This document shows, one piece after another, positions 16,316 through 24,132 of a DNA stretch of 32,908 nt. Every line of letters starts with the position of its first letter. Position 1 is the first letter of the stretch. Location of the stretch: assembly GCF_003265355.1 (NCBI RefSeq), contig NZ_QFRW01000313.1, positions 1-32,908 of the forward strand, given 5' to 3'. The notes beneath the pieces are model-generated. The model saw only the letters and a list, made by a program, of their open reading frames with translations. It was not told the DNA's origin and did not search any database. Origin of the DNA: Glycomyces dulcitolivorans. Lineage in GTDB: Bacteria; Actinomycetota; Actinomycetes; Mycobacteriales; Micromonosporaceae. The position numbers and the translations under genes are program-made.

Positions 16316-16431
16316 GTGTGCTCCATCGGGTGAACGAGTTAACGGGCTCTTAACCCAAGATGAAGTAAACACGTCGTTCGTTTGCCTCCGGTGGCAGGGA
16401 TCACCGCAATCGCGAAGTCCGGGGAACGCCG
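16316..16431. promoter_or_regulatory. Leader/promoter region of the second TagF-like gene
   Basis: A gap of 116 nt with a locally AT-richer stretch at 16332-16382. On the minus strand it contains GTTAAGAGCCCGTTAAC, two GTTAA-type half sites in inverted order (16333-16349). A -10-like TTAACT overlaps this. It may be a promoter with an operator, but no -35 is clear. Confidence 0.3.
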
Positions 16432-16461
16432 CGGGGCCCCGCCGGTACCGGCGGGGCCCCG
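16432..16461. terminator. Perfect 30-nt palindrome, probable terminator of the 16474 gene
   Basis: Every base from 16432 to 16461 pairs with its mirror position; the centre is GGTACC. It lies 12 nt beyond the stop (16474) of the minus-strand TagF-like gene, where a terminator is expected. There is no T tract on either side. As RNA it would fold with a few central bases unpaired. Confidence 0.6.
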
Positions 16462-16473
16462 AAGACGAAGCGG

Positions 16474-18183
16474 TCAGGCGGCCTGGGTCAGCGCGGACTC
16501 GCCGGTCGCGGTCTTGCGGACCTGGCGGGCGTAGGTGTCGCGGACCTCGGCGGCGAACACCTCGACGAGGTCGCCGGGCTTGATGTCGCCGAGGTAGTAC
16601 TCGCGGACGGCGGCGCGCAGGTCGGCCTTGGAGTCGCGCAGGAGCAGCTCGTCGAGGACGGCCTCGATGTTCCCGGCCTTGGGCTCCAGGAGGTACGCGG
16701 CCTTGGCGAGCGGGAACTCGTCGAGGTAGCGCTCGTTGAAGCCCTTCGGGTCGGTCATGGCGAAGGGGCGGCCCGAGTAGAGCCAGTCGGAGGCGGTGCC
16801 GCTGATGTCGGAGATCGCGACGTCGGCGGCGTTGACGCAGTCGGTGAGGCTGACGGCGGACTCGGCCTGGTCGCCCCACAGGTGCGGGCGGCCGGTCCTC
16901 GCGGCGTCCTCGGCGATGACGGACTTGATGTCGTCGGCGAGCGCCTGGTAGGCGGCGTTGGTGCGCGTGTAGGGGTGGGTGCGGAAGATGACGTTGACGT
17001 CGCGGGCGAGCAGCGCCTGCACGATCTTCTTGCCCTGCTTGAGGGACGAGTAGTTGACGTCGGCGGTCAGGCCGGTCCAGGTGGGCGTGTAGAGGACGGT
17101 CTGGCGGTCCTCGTCGGCCTTGTCGCGGTGGCCGACCTGCATGGCGTGCAGCTGGGGGCGGCCGATGCGGCGGAACTTGTAGTTGGGGATGTCGACGCCG
17201 TGGCGGTGGTACCGGTCGACGCCGGCCTGCCCGGCGACGAAGACCCGGTCGTACATGAGCGAGACCGGGCTGCGGCTGATGGCCTTGTCGGAGTCGCCGT
17301 GCATGAGCTGCACGTGGAGGTACTTGTCGAGCTTGATCAGCTGCGCGTTCTTGACCGCGTGGTTGACGTAGTAGCAGGCGCGGACGCTGGAGGGCAGCAG
17401 CGTGTCGAGCACGGACTGGGCCGGGGCGAGGACGATCGGGGCCTTGGTGCGGGCGGCGATCCCGTCGAGGAGGTACCGGTCGCGGATGATGATCAGGTAC
17501 GGGTCGCCGACGGCCTCGAAGTAGTCGAGCCACATCGTCAGCTGGTACTCCGATTCGCGGGCCCCGGCGAAGTGGACGACGTACTTCGGCTGGAGCCTGC
17601 GGACGGCGCTGATGACCTGGATGTCGACGGGGTGGGAGACCTTGCGGCGGTGCAGGTAGTTCTGGAGCACCGCCGAGGCGATCCACCCGAACGCGGCGGC
17701 GGTGGCCGCGAGGACGACCAGGTCGGCGCCGAGGCGGAACTCCCCCAAGGGGATCGAGCCGAGGACGTACAGGATCGACACGGCGTCGACGAGGCGGCCG
17801 ACCGCTCCGGGCGTGGTGAGCTGGGAGCGGCGGGTCCGCACGATGTCGAGGTTGTGGGTCTGGAGGTAGCCGACGTTCAGGGCCCGGTTGAAGATGTCGG
17901 CGTAGGCGATGAAGAGGGTGACGCCGAACCCGGCGAGGAGCATCGGCCAGCGGTCGAGGCCGCCGGAGTACCAGGCGAGGATGAGCAGCGCGAGCGCGGC
18001 GAGGGTGCGGGGGATGCGGAAGCCGGCGACCCCGGTCCGGTCCTGCCAGGCGGCGACCCCGAACACGGCGAGCGAGAACGCTGTGGTGAGCCATGGCACG
18101 TCGGTGACCGCGACGGCGGCGACCACCGCCGCCACCGCCAGCAGGTTCGTTCGGATGGGCCAGGATTTCAGCAGTCTCTTCAA
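16474..18183 (-). CDS. Membrane-anchored TagF/TagB-like polyol-phosphate transferase, 569 aa
   Basis: Paralogue of the 14630 gene with the same layout: about five hydrophobic segments in residues 12-180 (LLAVAAVVAAVAVTDVPW, MLLAGFGVTLFIAYADIF, LVVLAATAAAFGWIASAVL), then a TagF-type catalytic domain. The conserved blocks are LQPKYVVHFAGARESEYQL, APIVLAPAQSVLDTLLPS, LMHGDSDKAISRS, RIGRPQLHAM, VLYTPTWTGL, FRTHPYTRT and DCVNAADVAISDISGTASDW. The start appears to be TTG 18183: the only in-frame alternatives upstream are cut off by a TAG, and no ATG or GTG precedes the first hydrophobic segment. The ribosome binding site is weak (GGCGAG). Expected to act at the inner membrane face with a CDP-polyol made by enzymes such as those at 18264 and 19116. 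A priming/polymerising division of labour with its twin is possible but not shown. Confidence 0.85.
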   Translation of the reverse strand: MKRLLKSWPIRTNLLAVAAVVAAVAVTDVPWLTTAFSLAVFGVAAWQDRTGVAGFRIPRTLAALALLILAWYSGGLDRWPMLLAGFGVTLFIAYADIFNRALNVGYLQTHNLDIVRTRRSQLTTPGAVGRLVDAVSILYVLGSIPLGEFRLGADLVVLAATAAAFGWIASAVLQNYLHRRKVSHPVDIQVISAVRRLQPKYVVHFAGARESEYQLTMWLDYFEAVGDPYLIIIRDRYLLDGIAARTKAPIVLAPAQSVLDTLLPSSVRACYYVNHAVKNAQLIKLDKYLHVQLMHGDSDKAISRSPVSLMYDRVFVAGQAGVDRYHRHGVDIPNYKFRRIGRPQLHAMQVGHRDKADEDRQTVLYTPTWTGLTADVNYSSLKQGKKIVQALLARDVNVIFRTHPYTRTNAAYQALADDIKSVIAEDAARTGRPHLWGDQAESAVSLTDCVNAADVAISDISGTASDWLYSGRPFAMTDPKGFNERYLDEFPLAKAAYLLEPKAGNIEAVLDELLLRDSKADLRAAVREYYLGDIKPGDLVEVFAAEVRDTYARQVRKTATGESALTQAA

Positions 18184-18263
18184 CTCGCCGTGCCTCGGAT
18201 TCGGTCTCGCGTGGCTGTGTCGCCAGTAGTTCTAACTCGCCGGTTCGACGCTTCCGGTTCCAA

Positions 18264-18959
18264 TTACTTGAAGTGCTGGTTAACGGAGTTCAGGTCCTCC
18301 GCGAAGTCCACTTCGATGACGTTGTGCTGGGAGATGTCGACGGCCTCGAACTTGACGCCGTCCTTGGCGATGGCGAGCTCGATGCCGCCTTCGAAGTAGT
18401 CGTTGTCGTCGACCTCGGCGAGGCGCTTGGCGACGAGGGCGCGGTCGTCGGCGGACACGTAGTTGATGCCGACCGCTTCGCCAAGGGCGCCTTCGGAGAC
18501 GCGCTTGGAGAGCTTGTTGATGTACCCGTCGGCGCCGAGCGTGTACTTGACCTCCTCGTCGGAGACCTTCGCGGTGTTGACGGCCACGAACGAGTGGTCC
18601 ATCGCGATGTGCGGCAGGAGGACGTCGAGGACCTGCGGGTCGAAGACGACGTCGCCGTTGAGCCACAGGACGCCGCCGGGGCCGAGGATGCTGAAGGCCT
18701 TCAGGAGGCTCTTGGAGGTGTTGGTGTCGCCGTAGGCCTGGTTGTAGATGAAGCCGACGTCGGGCACCTCCTCCATGATCATCTCCTTCTTGTAGCCGAC
18801 GACGAGGTGGATCGAGTGGCGGCTGAACCGGGAGGTGAGTAGGCGCAGCGACCGTCCGAGGATGGTCTCGCCGGTGTTGAGGGGGGTGAGGGACTTGGGG
18901 TGCGGTTTGCCGAGCCGGGAGCCGACGCCGGCCGCGAGGATCACGATGTTCGTGGACAT
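18264..18959 (-). CDS. LicC-like nucleotidyltransferase, 231 aa
   Basis: NTP transferase fold. The N-terminal nucleotide-binding signature is IVILAAGVGSRLGKPHPKSLTPL, with the lysine expected to bind phosphate. NTSKSLLKAF and GVLWLNGDVVFDP follow; the Asp in NGDVV lies where such enzymes bind metal. EGGIELAIAKDG and NVIEVDFAEDLNSVNQ near the end match the closing region of LicC-type CTP:phosphocholine cytidylyltransferases. Depending on the substrate it would make CDP-choline, a CDP-polyol or an NDP-sugar for the transferases next to it. ATG 18959 is preferred to GTG 18971 on family length; GAGG lies upstream. Codon use is less GC-extreme at some positions than in neighbours. Substrate unknown. 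Confidence 0.8.
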   Translation of the reverse strand: MSTNIVILAAGVGSRLGKPHPKSLTPLNTGETILGRSLRLLTSRFSRHSIHLVVGYKKEMIMEEVPDVGFIYNQAYGDTNTSKSLLKAFSILGPGGVLWLNGDVVFDPQVLDVLLPHIAMDHSFVAVNTAKVSDEEVKYTLGADGYINKLSKRVSEGALGEAVGINYVSADDRALVAKRLAEVDDNDYFEGGIELAIAKDGVKFEAVDISQHNVIEVDFAEDLNSVNQHFK

Positions 18960-19084
18960 GTCGAGAGCCACCTCGTTCGGTTGGGATGCTGGATTGGTGC
19001 AGTTTACCTAGTTGAACGGTCGATGACGCATAGCCCAACGCGCGGTGGACCCGGGCGTCACACGTTCCGGCGACGGTGCCGAAC
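18960..19084 (-). promoter_or_regulatory. Promoter region of the LicC-like gene
   Basis: On the minus strand TAAACT (19006-19001) within GTAAACT is a TANNNT -10 candidate about 40 nt before the start codon. CCGTTC lies six bases upstream of the GTAAACT heptamer. The same two words, CCGTTC and GTAAACT, are found upstream of the GT4 gene at 21071, there directly adjoining. No -35 of the usual type is seen. Confidence 0.35.
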
Positions 19085-19106
19085 CGGGCCGCAGCAGTGC
19101 GGCCCG
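19085..19106 (-). terminator. Hairpin terminator after the cytidylyltransferase gene
   Basis: An 8-bp GC stem (arms 19085-19092 and 19099-19106) with a 6-nt loop starts 9 nt beyond the stop at 19116 of the minus-strand gene. There is no T tract. Confidence 0.5.
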
Positions 19107-19115
19107 CGGCCCGTT

Positions 19116-19829
19116 TCAGGCCCTGAGCAGGGCTTGGGCCAGCACGAGGTCGGCGGGCGAGGTGACCTTGAGGTTCCGTTCGGCGCCCGCGACGGTGCGG
19201 ACCGGCGTGTCGGGGCGAAAGCGCAGGACGACCGAGCAGTCGTCGGTCGGGGTGAAGGCCGGGTCGGCCGCCGCGGCGGCGTGGGCTGCGGCGATGAGGC
19301 CGAGGCGGAACCCCTGGGGGGTCTGGACCCGGGCGAGGGCGGCGCGGTCGGGGACGGCGACGATTTGTCCATCGTGGACTTCGACGACCGTGTCGGAGGA
19401 GGGGATCACCGCGGTCACGGCCTCGCCGTCGTCAAGGGCCGCAACGACATCGGCGATGATGCGGCCGGTGACGAGCATGCGGGCGGCGTCGTGGATGAGC
19501 AGTTTCGCGCCGTCGCCGACGCCGTCCCGGGCCTGCGCCCAGCGGATGGCCGCGACGGAGGAGTCGGCGCGGGTGGCGCCGCCGCCGATCACTGCCGAGA
19601 GTTTTGTCACATTTGCGGACTTGGCTATGGTCCAGGCCGCTTCGTGGTGGCCTTCGGCCATGACGAGGACGATCCGGTCGACTGCGCCGCTCGCCTGGAA
19701 CGCCTCCAGCGTGTGCTGGAGGACCGGCTTGCCCGCGACCTCCAGCAGCTGCTTGGGGAGGGCGGCGCCCATGCGGGCGCCGGTCCCTCCGGCGAGCACG
19801 GCCGCGATCGTCGGCTGATCGGTGGTCAC
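19116..19829 (-). CDS. IspD/TarI-family cytidylyltransferase, 237 aa
   Basis: Transfers CMP from CTP to a polyol phosphate. The signature AAVLAGGTGARMGAALPKQLL is closer to TarI (ribitol-5-phosphate) than to the AAG-type motif of IspD. LLIHDAAR, SDTVVEV, LARVQTPQGF and TDDCSVV, then ERNLKVTSPADLVLAQALL, complete the family pattern. HDAAR is followed by Met where most members have Pro. GTG 19829 follows AGGAG at six bases. Its place between TagF-like transferases and a GT suggests that it supplies CDP-ribitol or CDP-glycerol for a teichoic acid. The alternative, an IspD in isoprenoid synthesis, would usually be next to ispF or carD, and neither is here. No TarJ-like reductase is in the window. 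Confidence 0.82.
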   Translation of the reverse strand: MTTDQPTIAAVLAGGTGARMGAALPKQLLEVAGKPVLQHTLEAFQASGAVDRIVLVMAEGHHEAAWTIAKSANVTKLSAVIGGGATRADSSVAAIRWAQARDGVGDGAKLLIHDAARMLVTGRIIADVVAALDDGEAVTAVIPSSDTVVEVHDGQIVAVPDRAALARVQTPQGFRLGLIAAAHAAAAADPAFTPTDDCSVVLRFRPDTPVRTVAGAERNLKVTSPADLVLAQALLRA

Positions 19830-19901
19830 GGTCGTCTCCTGAGGTCGGCGGATCGATGCCGCCCCAATCTACGGTCCGTCGGGCCCGGATCGGCGGAGCC
19901 C

Positions 19902-21071
19902 TCAGGCGCGGGCCGCGAGGACCTTCTCGAAGACGTCCACGTGCCCGCCGACGACGTTCTGCGGCTCGTAGCGCTTGGCGGTCTCCCGGCCGGCGTCGGC
20001 GAGCTTGCGGCGCAGGCTCGGGTCGCCCATGAGGCGGCGCAGCGCGCCCGCCAGCTCGGTCGGGTTCTTCGGCTCGACGAGCAGGCCGTTCTCCTCGTCG
20101 CGGACGATCTCCAGCGGCCCGTGCTTGACGGCGGTGCACACCACCGGCAGGCCCGCGGCCATGGCCTCGACGATGACGAGCCCGAACGGCTCGAAGCGGG
20201 AGGGGATCGCGGCGATCGAGGCGTGCTGCCACTCGGCGTCGAGCGGGGTCTTCGGCCCGGGCAGCAGGATGCGGTCTTCGAGGCCGTGGTCCTTGATGCG
20301 GTTGGTGATCTTGGTGCGGTCGCGGCCGCGGCCGAAGATCTTCACCTTCCACTCGGGGAACTCGTCGGCGACCTGCGCGAACGCGTGGACGAGGATGTCG
20401 AAGCCCTTCATGCCGGTCAGGCGCCCGGCGGTCATGATGACCGGCTCGGTGAGCTCCGACGGCGGCAGCGGGTTCGCGGGGATCGCGTTCGAGACGCACG
20501 CGATCTTGTCGGCGGCCTCCGGGAGCGCCTCGCGGTAGGCCTGCTTGTCGGCGTCGGTGATCGTGACGATCGCGTCGAGCTTCGGGTAGTTCTCCAGGAT
20601 CAGCTCGCGGTGGCGCTCGGCGTAGTGGTCGAGGTACAGGTGCTCCTGGGCGACCATCGCGTACCGCTCGGGACGCCCGAACATCGCCATGTACAGATTC
20701 ACGCTGATCTGCGTGCCGACGAGGACGTCCGTATCCAGGCTGCGCAGGAACTTCTTCACCCTGACGTCGAGCAGTTTCGACGACTCGCCCATGTTGTTGA
20801 CCTTGTCGGCGTCGAGCACCGACTTCGACTTGGCCTGCCAGCGCTCAAGGAAATTGAGCTTCTCGCCGCCGTTCTCGGGCTTTCTGGTGTCCCAGAGATT
20901 GACGACCTTCACCCTTTTGTCGACGGGGAAGTCGGCCTTCTTCTTGCTTCTGATGCACGATGCGATCGTCACCTCGTGACCGAGCCCTGCCAGCGCTTCG
21001 GCGGTGTTGAGGGTGGTCTTGATGGTGCCGCCGATGCCCCAGATGTTCCGGACCAGGAATGTGATGCGCAT
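19902..21071 (-). CDS. GT4-type glycosyltransferase, 389 aa
   Basis: GT-B enzyme. The start RITFLVRNIWGIGGTIKTTLNTAEALAGLGHEVTIAS is the form found in actinobacterial GT4 enzymes of teichoic acid clusters and in TagE-like poly(glycerol phosphate) glucosyltransferases. ALVGTQISVN, TITDADKQAY, NAIPANPLPPSELTEPVIMTAGRLTGMKGFDILVHAFA, PGPKTPLDAEW and PSRFEPFGLVIVEAMAAGLPVV follow in order; the last has the GT4 donor-site Glu pattern. ATG 21071 is chosen since homology starts there, although the ribosome binding site is weak; the frame is open further upstream but that part looks non-coding. It is 72 nt upstream of the cytidylyltransferase gene on the same strand. Probably it decorates or extends the polymer; the sugar is unknown. 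Confidence 0.88.
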   Translation of the reverse strand: MRITFLVRNIWGIGGTIKTTLNTAEALAGLGHEVTIASCIRSKKKADFPVDKRVKVVNLWDTRKPENGGEKLNFLERWQAKSKSVLDADKVNNMGESSKLLDVRVKKFLRSLDTDVLVGTQISVNLYMAMFGRPERYAMVAQEHLYLDHYAERHRELILENYPKLDAIVTITDADKQAYREALPEAADKIACVSNAIPANPLPPSELTEPVIMTAGRLTGMKGFDILVHAFAQVADEFPEWKVKIFGRGRDRTKITNRIKDHGLEDRILLPGPKTPLDAEWQHASIAAIPSRFEPFGLVIVEAMAAGLPVVCTAVKHGPLEIVRDEENGLLVEPKNPTELAGALRRLMGDPSLRRKLADAGRETAKRYEPQNVVGGHVDVFEKVLAARA

Positions 21072-21296
21072 GTACTCGAAACCCGCTTTCGAAGAATTGC
21101 CGTCTTGGGCCACATCGGACGCTCGCGGCTCCGCACTGAGCCGTGTCCGCAAAGCCTTGACGCGTCCGGCCCGCGACCAGGTTGCATCCAAGCAGAAAAT
21201 AGTTTACGAACGGCTGAACCGTAGGGGGACACGCCGAGGCTAGGCGTGGCCTGTGACATCCGGATGTCAGACAAGCCACAAATTCGGGCAAAGAAA
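21072..21296 (-). promoter_or_regulatory. Upstream region of the 21071 GT gene, with operator-like palindrome
   Basis: This stretch holds no gene. It contains a perfect 16-nt palindrome TGACATCCGGATGTCA (21254-21269) and, nearer the gene, GTAAACT on the minus strand (21207-21201) directly preceded by CCGTTC. TAAACT fits TANNNT and would leave a leader of over 100 nt. The palindrome lies about 50 nt upstream of that box, a normal place for a dimeric regulator. Confidence 0.4.
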
Positions 21297-21329
21297 CGGC
21301 CCGGTTCCGCCTCTGGCGCAACCGGGCCG
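21297..21329 (-). terminator. Intrinsic terminator of topA
   Basis: Stem of 10 bp (21297-21306 with 21320-21329), one C-C mismatch, 4 more bp and a 3-nt loop. It lies 10 nt after the topA stop at 21340. On the minus strand the hairpin is followed by TTTCTTT, a true T-rich tract. It is the best intrinsic terminator in the window. Confidence 0.85.
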
Positions 21330-21339
21330 AAACAGCGTC

Positions 21340-24090
21340 CTACTCCCCGGATGCGGCCTTCTTCGCGGCCTTCTTCACGGTGGTCTTCGCGGTCGTCTTC
21401 TTGGCCGCCGTCTTCTTCGCGACGGCCTTCTTCGCAGTCTTCTTGGCGGCGGTCTTCTTCGCCGCCGCCTTCTTCGCGGTCTTCTTGGCCGGGACGACGC
21501 CCGAGGCGACCTTCTCGCGGCGCTCGGCGAGCAGCTCGGCAGCGCGGTCGATCGTCAGGTCCTCGATCGAGTCGGTCTTGCGGATCGAGGCGTTGGTCTC
21601 GCCGTCGGTCACGTACGGGCCGAAGCGCCCGTCCTTGAGCGTGACCTCCTTGCCGGTGACCGGGTCGGGGCCCAGCTCCTTGAGGAGCGTCTGGGCGCGC
21701 TGCTGGCGCCCGCGGGTCTTCGGCTGCGCGAGCAGCTTCTCGGCCTCTTCGAGGGTCAGCGTGAACAGCTGCTCCTCGCGGTCGAGGGACCGGTAGTCGC
21801 GGGCCTTCTTGACGTAGGGGCCGTGCGGGCCCAGGCCGGTGCGGATCTCCTCGCCCTCGGCGTCCTTGCCGACCAGGCGCGGCAGCGTCAAGAGCTGCAC
21901 GGCGTCTGCGAGGGTCACCTCGGAGAGCTTCTGCCCGGTCAGCAGCGACGAGGACTTCTCCCCGGACGTCACGTACGGGCCGTAGCGGCCGCTCTTGGCG
22001 AACACCGGCTCCCCGGTCTCCGGATGGGTCCCCAGCTCGCCCTCGGCGGAGCCGAGCTCGTACAGCTCCTCCACCTTGGCCGGGGTCAGCTCGTCGGGCG
22101 CGACGGACTCGGGCACCGAGACGCGCTCGCCCGGCTCACCCGCCTCGGCCTGCGCCTTGGTCGTCCGCTCCAGGTACGGGCCGTAGCGGCCGACGCGGGC
22201 GACGACCTGGCGCTGCTGCTCGTCGGTGTACAGCGGGATCGAGTTGACCTGGCGGGCGTCGATCTTGGCGAGCTCCTCCTCGACCATGTGCCGCAGGCCG
22301 CCGGAGGCCGCGACGGTGCCCTCCTTGTCCTTGCCGCCGAAGTAGAACTTGCGCAGGAACTCCTCGCGGGACTCCTGCCCGGCGGCGACCTGGTCGAGCT
22401 CGTCCTCCATGCCCGCGGTGAAGTCGTAGTCGACCAGCCGCGGGAAGTGGCGCTCCAGGAGCCCGACGACGGCGAACGCGCGGAAGGCCGGGACGAGGGC
22501 CTGGCCCTTCTTGAACACGTACTCGCGGTCCTGGATGGTCTGCATGATCGACGCGTACGTCGAGGGCCGGCCGATGCCGCGCTCTTCGAGGGCCTTGACC
22601 AGGCTCGCCTCGGTGTAGCGGGCGGGCGGCTGGGTGGTGTGCCCGGCGGCTTCGAGGCCCTTCTCGGCGAGGTGCTGGCGCTCGGCCAGCTCCGGGAGGC
22701 GCTTCTCGGCGTCGTCGGCGTCGCCCTCCTCGATGGACTCGACGTAGGCGAGCAGGAAGCCCGGGTTGGTGATCGACTTGCCGGAGGCGCCGAAGTCGGC
22801 CTCCTCCCCCGAGGTCGTGACGGCGCGGGCGCGCACCGACGTCGAGTTCCCGGTGGCGTCGACCATCTGGGACGCGAGCGTGCGCCGCCAGATGAGCTCG
22901 TAGACGCGGTACTCCTCGGCCGAGAGCTGGCCGCGCAGCTGCGTGGGGGTCTTGAACTGGTCCCCGGCGGGCCGGATGGCCTCGTGCGCCTCCTGCGCGT
23001 TCTTCACCTTCCGCGCGTAGTGGCGCGGCTCGGCGGGCACGTACTGGGCGCCGTACAGCTCGGCGGCCTGGGCCCGGGCGGCGTTGATGGCCGTCGCGGA
23101 CAGGTTCGTCGAGTCGGTCCGCATATAGGTGATGTGGCCGTTCTCGTAGAGCCGCTGGGCGACCCGCATGACCTGGGCGCTGGAGAGGCGGAGCTTGCGC
23201 CCGGCCTCCTGCTGGAGCGTCGAGGTGATGAACGGCGGGTAGGGGCGGCGCCGGTACGGCTTCTTGTCGACCTTGAGGACGGTGAAGTCGCGGCCTTCGA
23301 GGCGCCCGGCGAGGCCGCGCGCGCCCGCCTCGTCGAGGTGGACGACGTTGTTCCTGGTGGTGCCGGTGGCGGCGTCGAAGTCCTTGCCGGTGGCGACGCG
23401 GTCGCCGTCGACGGCGATCAGGGTCGCTTTGAACCGCTGGTCGTCGGCCGTGGCGAGGTTCGCGGTGACGTCCCAGTAGTCGGCGGAGCGGAACGCCATG
23501 CGGGCGCGCTCGCGCTCGACGATGAGCCGGGTCGCGACGGACTGGACGCGGCCGGCCGACAGGCGCGGCATCACTTTCTTCCACAGGACCGGGCTGACCT
23601 CGTAGCCGTAGAGGCGGTCGAGGATGCGCCGCGCCTCCTGGGCGTCGACGAGGTCCTGGTTGAGCTCGCGCGGGTTCGCGGCGGCCTCGGCGATCGCGGC
23701 CGGGGTGATCTCGTGGAAGACCATCCGCTTGACGGGGATCTTCGGCTTCAGGGTCTCCAGGAGGTGCCAGGCGATGGCCTCCCCCTCGCGGTCCTCATCG
23801 GTGGCGAGGAAGAGCTCGTCGACCTCCGCGAGGTAGCCCTTGAGCTTCTTCACGTGGGCGGAGCGGTCGGGGTTGACGATGTACAGGGGCGCGAAGTCGT
23901 TGTCGACGTCGACGCCGAGCCGGGACCAGGCCTTGTCCTTGTACTTGGCCGGGATCTCCTTCGCGCTGCGAGGGAGGTCGCGGATGTGCCCGAGGGAGGA
24001 GTCGACGATGTACCCGGCACCGAGGTACGAGGCGATCGTCTTGGCCTTCGCCGGGGACTCGACGATGACCAGGCGTTTGATGTCCGGCAC
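21340..24090 (-). CDS. topA: DNA topoisomerase I (type IA), 916 aa
   Basis: Relaxes negative supercoils by transient single-strand cleavage. The Toprim domain starts RLVIVESPAKAKTIASYLG and has ATDEDREGEAIAWHL with the acidic metal ligands. RLSAGRVQSVATRLIVERE and the active-site Tyr in ITYMRTDSTNLS (about residue 320) follow, then GIGRPSTYASIM. The C-terminal part has four topoisomerase repeats marked by GRYGPYLE, GRYGPYVT, GPHGPYVK and GRFGPYVT, and no zinc fingers. A Lys/Ala tail of about 50 residues ends the protein, as in other actinobacterial TopA. GTG 24090 is preferred for its family-like N-terminus, with GGTGG five bases upstream; GTG 24099 and GTG 24120 are in-frame alternatives. 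An IS605-type right end lies only about 40 nt upstream, so the native promoter is probably interrupted. Confidence 0.97.
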   Translation of the reverse strand: MPDIKRLVIVESPAKAKTIASYLGAGYIVDSSLGHIRDLPRSAKEIPAKYKDKAWSRLGVDVDNDFAPLYIVNPDRSAHVKKLKGYLAEVDELFLATDEDREGEAIAWHLLETLKPKIPVKRMVFHEITPAAIAEAAANPRELNQDLVDAQEARRILDRLYGYEVSPVLWKKVMPRLSAGRVQSVATRLIVERERARMAFRSADYWDVTANLATADDQRFKATLIAVDGDRVATGKDFDAATGTTRNNVVHLDEAGARGLAGRLEGRDFTVLKVDKKPYRRRPYPPFITSTLQQEAGRKLRLSSAQVMRVAQRLYENGHITYMRTDSTNLSATAINAARAQAAELYGAQYVPAEPRHYARKVKNAQEAHEAIRPAGDQFKTPTQLRGQLSAEEYRVYELIWRRTLASQMVDATGNSTSVRARAVTTSGEEADFGASGKSITNPGFLLAYVESIEEGDADDAEKRLPELAERQHLAEKGLEAAGHTTQPPARYTEASLVKALEERGIGRPSTYASIMQTIQDREYVFKKGQALVPAFRAFAVVGLLERHFPRLVDYDFTAGMEDELDQVAAGQESREEFLRKFYFGGKDKEGTVAASGGLRHMVEEELAKIDARQVNSIPLYTDEQQRQVVARVGRYGPYLERTTKAQAEAGEPGERVSVPESVAPDELTPAKVEELYELGSAEGELGTHPETGEPVFAKSGRYGPYVTSGEKSSSLLTGQKLSEVTLADAVQLLTLPRLVGKDAEGEEIRTGLGPHGPYVKKARDYRSLDREEQLFTLTLEEAEKLLAQPKTRGRQQRAQTLLKELGPDPVTGKEVTLKDGRFGPYVTDGETNASIRKTDSIEDLTIDRAAELLAERREKVASGVVPAKKTAKKAAAKKTAAKKTAKKAVAKKTAAKKTTAKTTVKKAAKKAASGE
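21343..21495 (-). repeat. Lys/Ala-coding repeat tail of topA
   Basis: About 50 codons made of degenerate AAKKTAKK-like units (for example AKKTAKKAAAKK). At the DNA level the units are short near-repeats of TTCTTCGCGGCC type on the plus strand, prone to slippage. In actinobacteria such histone-H1-like tails bind DNA and raise processivity. Confidence 0.8.
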
Positions 24091-24112
24091 TGCTCCCACC
24101 GTTCCACTCGGA

Positions 24113-24132
24113 AAATGCACTCGAATCGTTAC
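24113..24132 (-). other. Putative TnpB guide segment, in the topA leader
   Basis: Directly beyond the IS605-type right-end hairpin on the minus strand; in this transposon family the 3' flank of the element becomes the guide of the omega RNA. The segment is part of the topA 5' leader. The exact boundary is uncertain by a few bases. Confidence 0.35.

Noticed and set aside
14630-18094. Single 1154-codon minus-strand frame suggesting one giant protein
   Set aside because: Only its downstream part (from ATG 16315) is real. The upstream part is an off-frame reading over the 16474-18183 gene and the palindrome.
19116-19829. Assignment as ispD of the MEP pathway
   Set aside because: The nucleotide motif (VLAGGTGARMG) and the neighbours (TagF-like, TagE-like) fit TarI-type enzymes better. 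It is kept as IspD/TarI family because the two cannot be fully separated by eye.
21343-21495. Short repeats at the topA 3' end as a separate repeat element or CRISPR-like array
   Set aside because: They are degenerate Lys/Ala codons inside the topA frame, without regular spacers.
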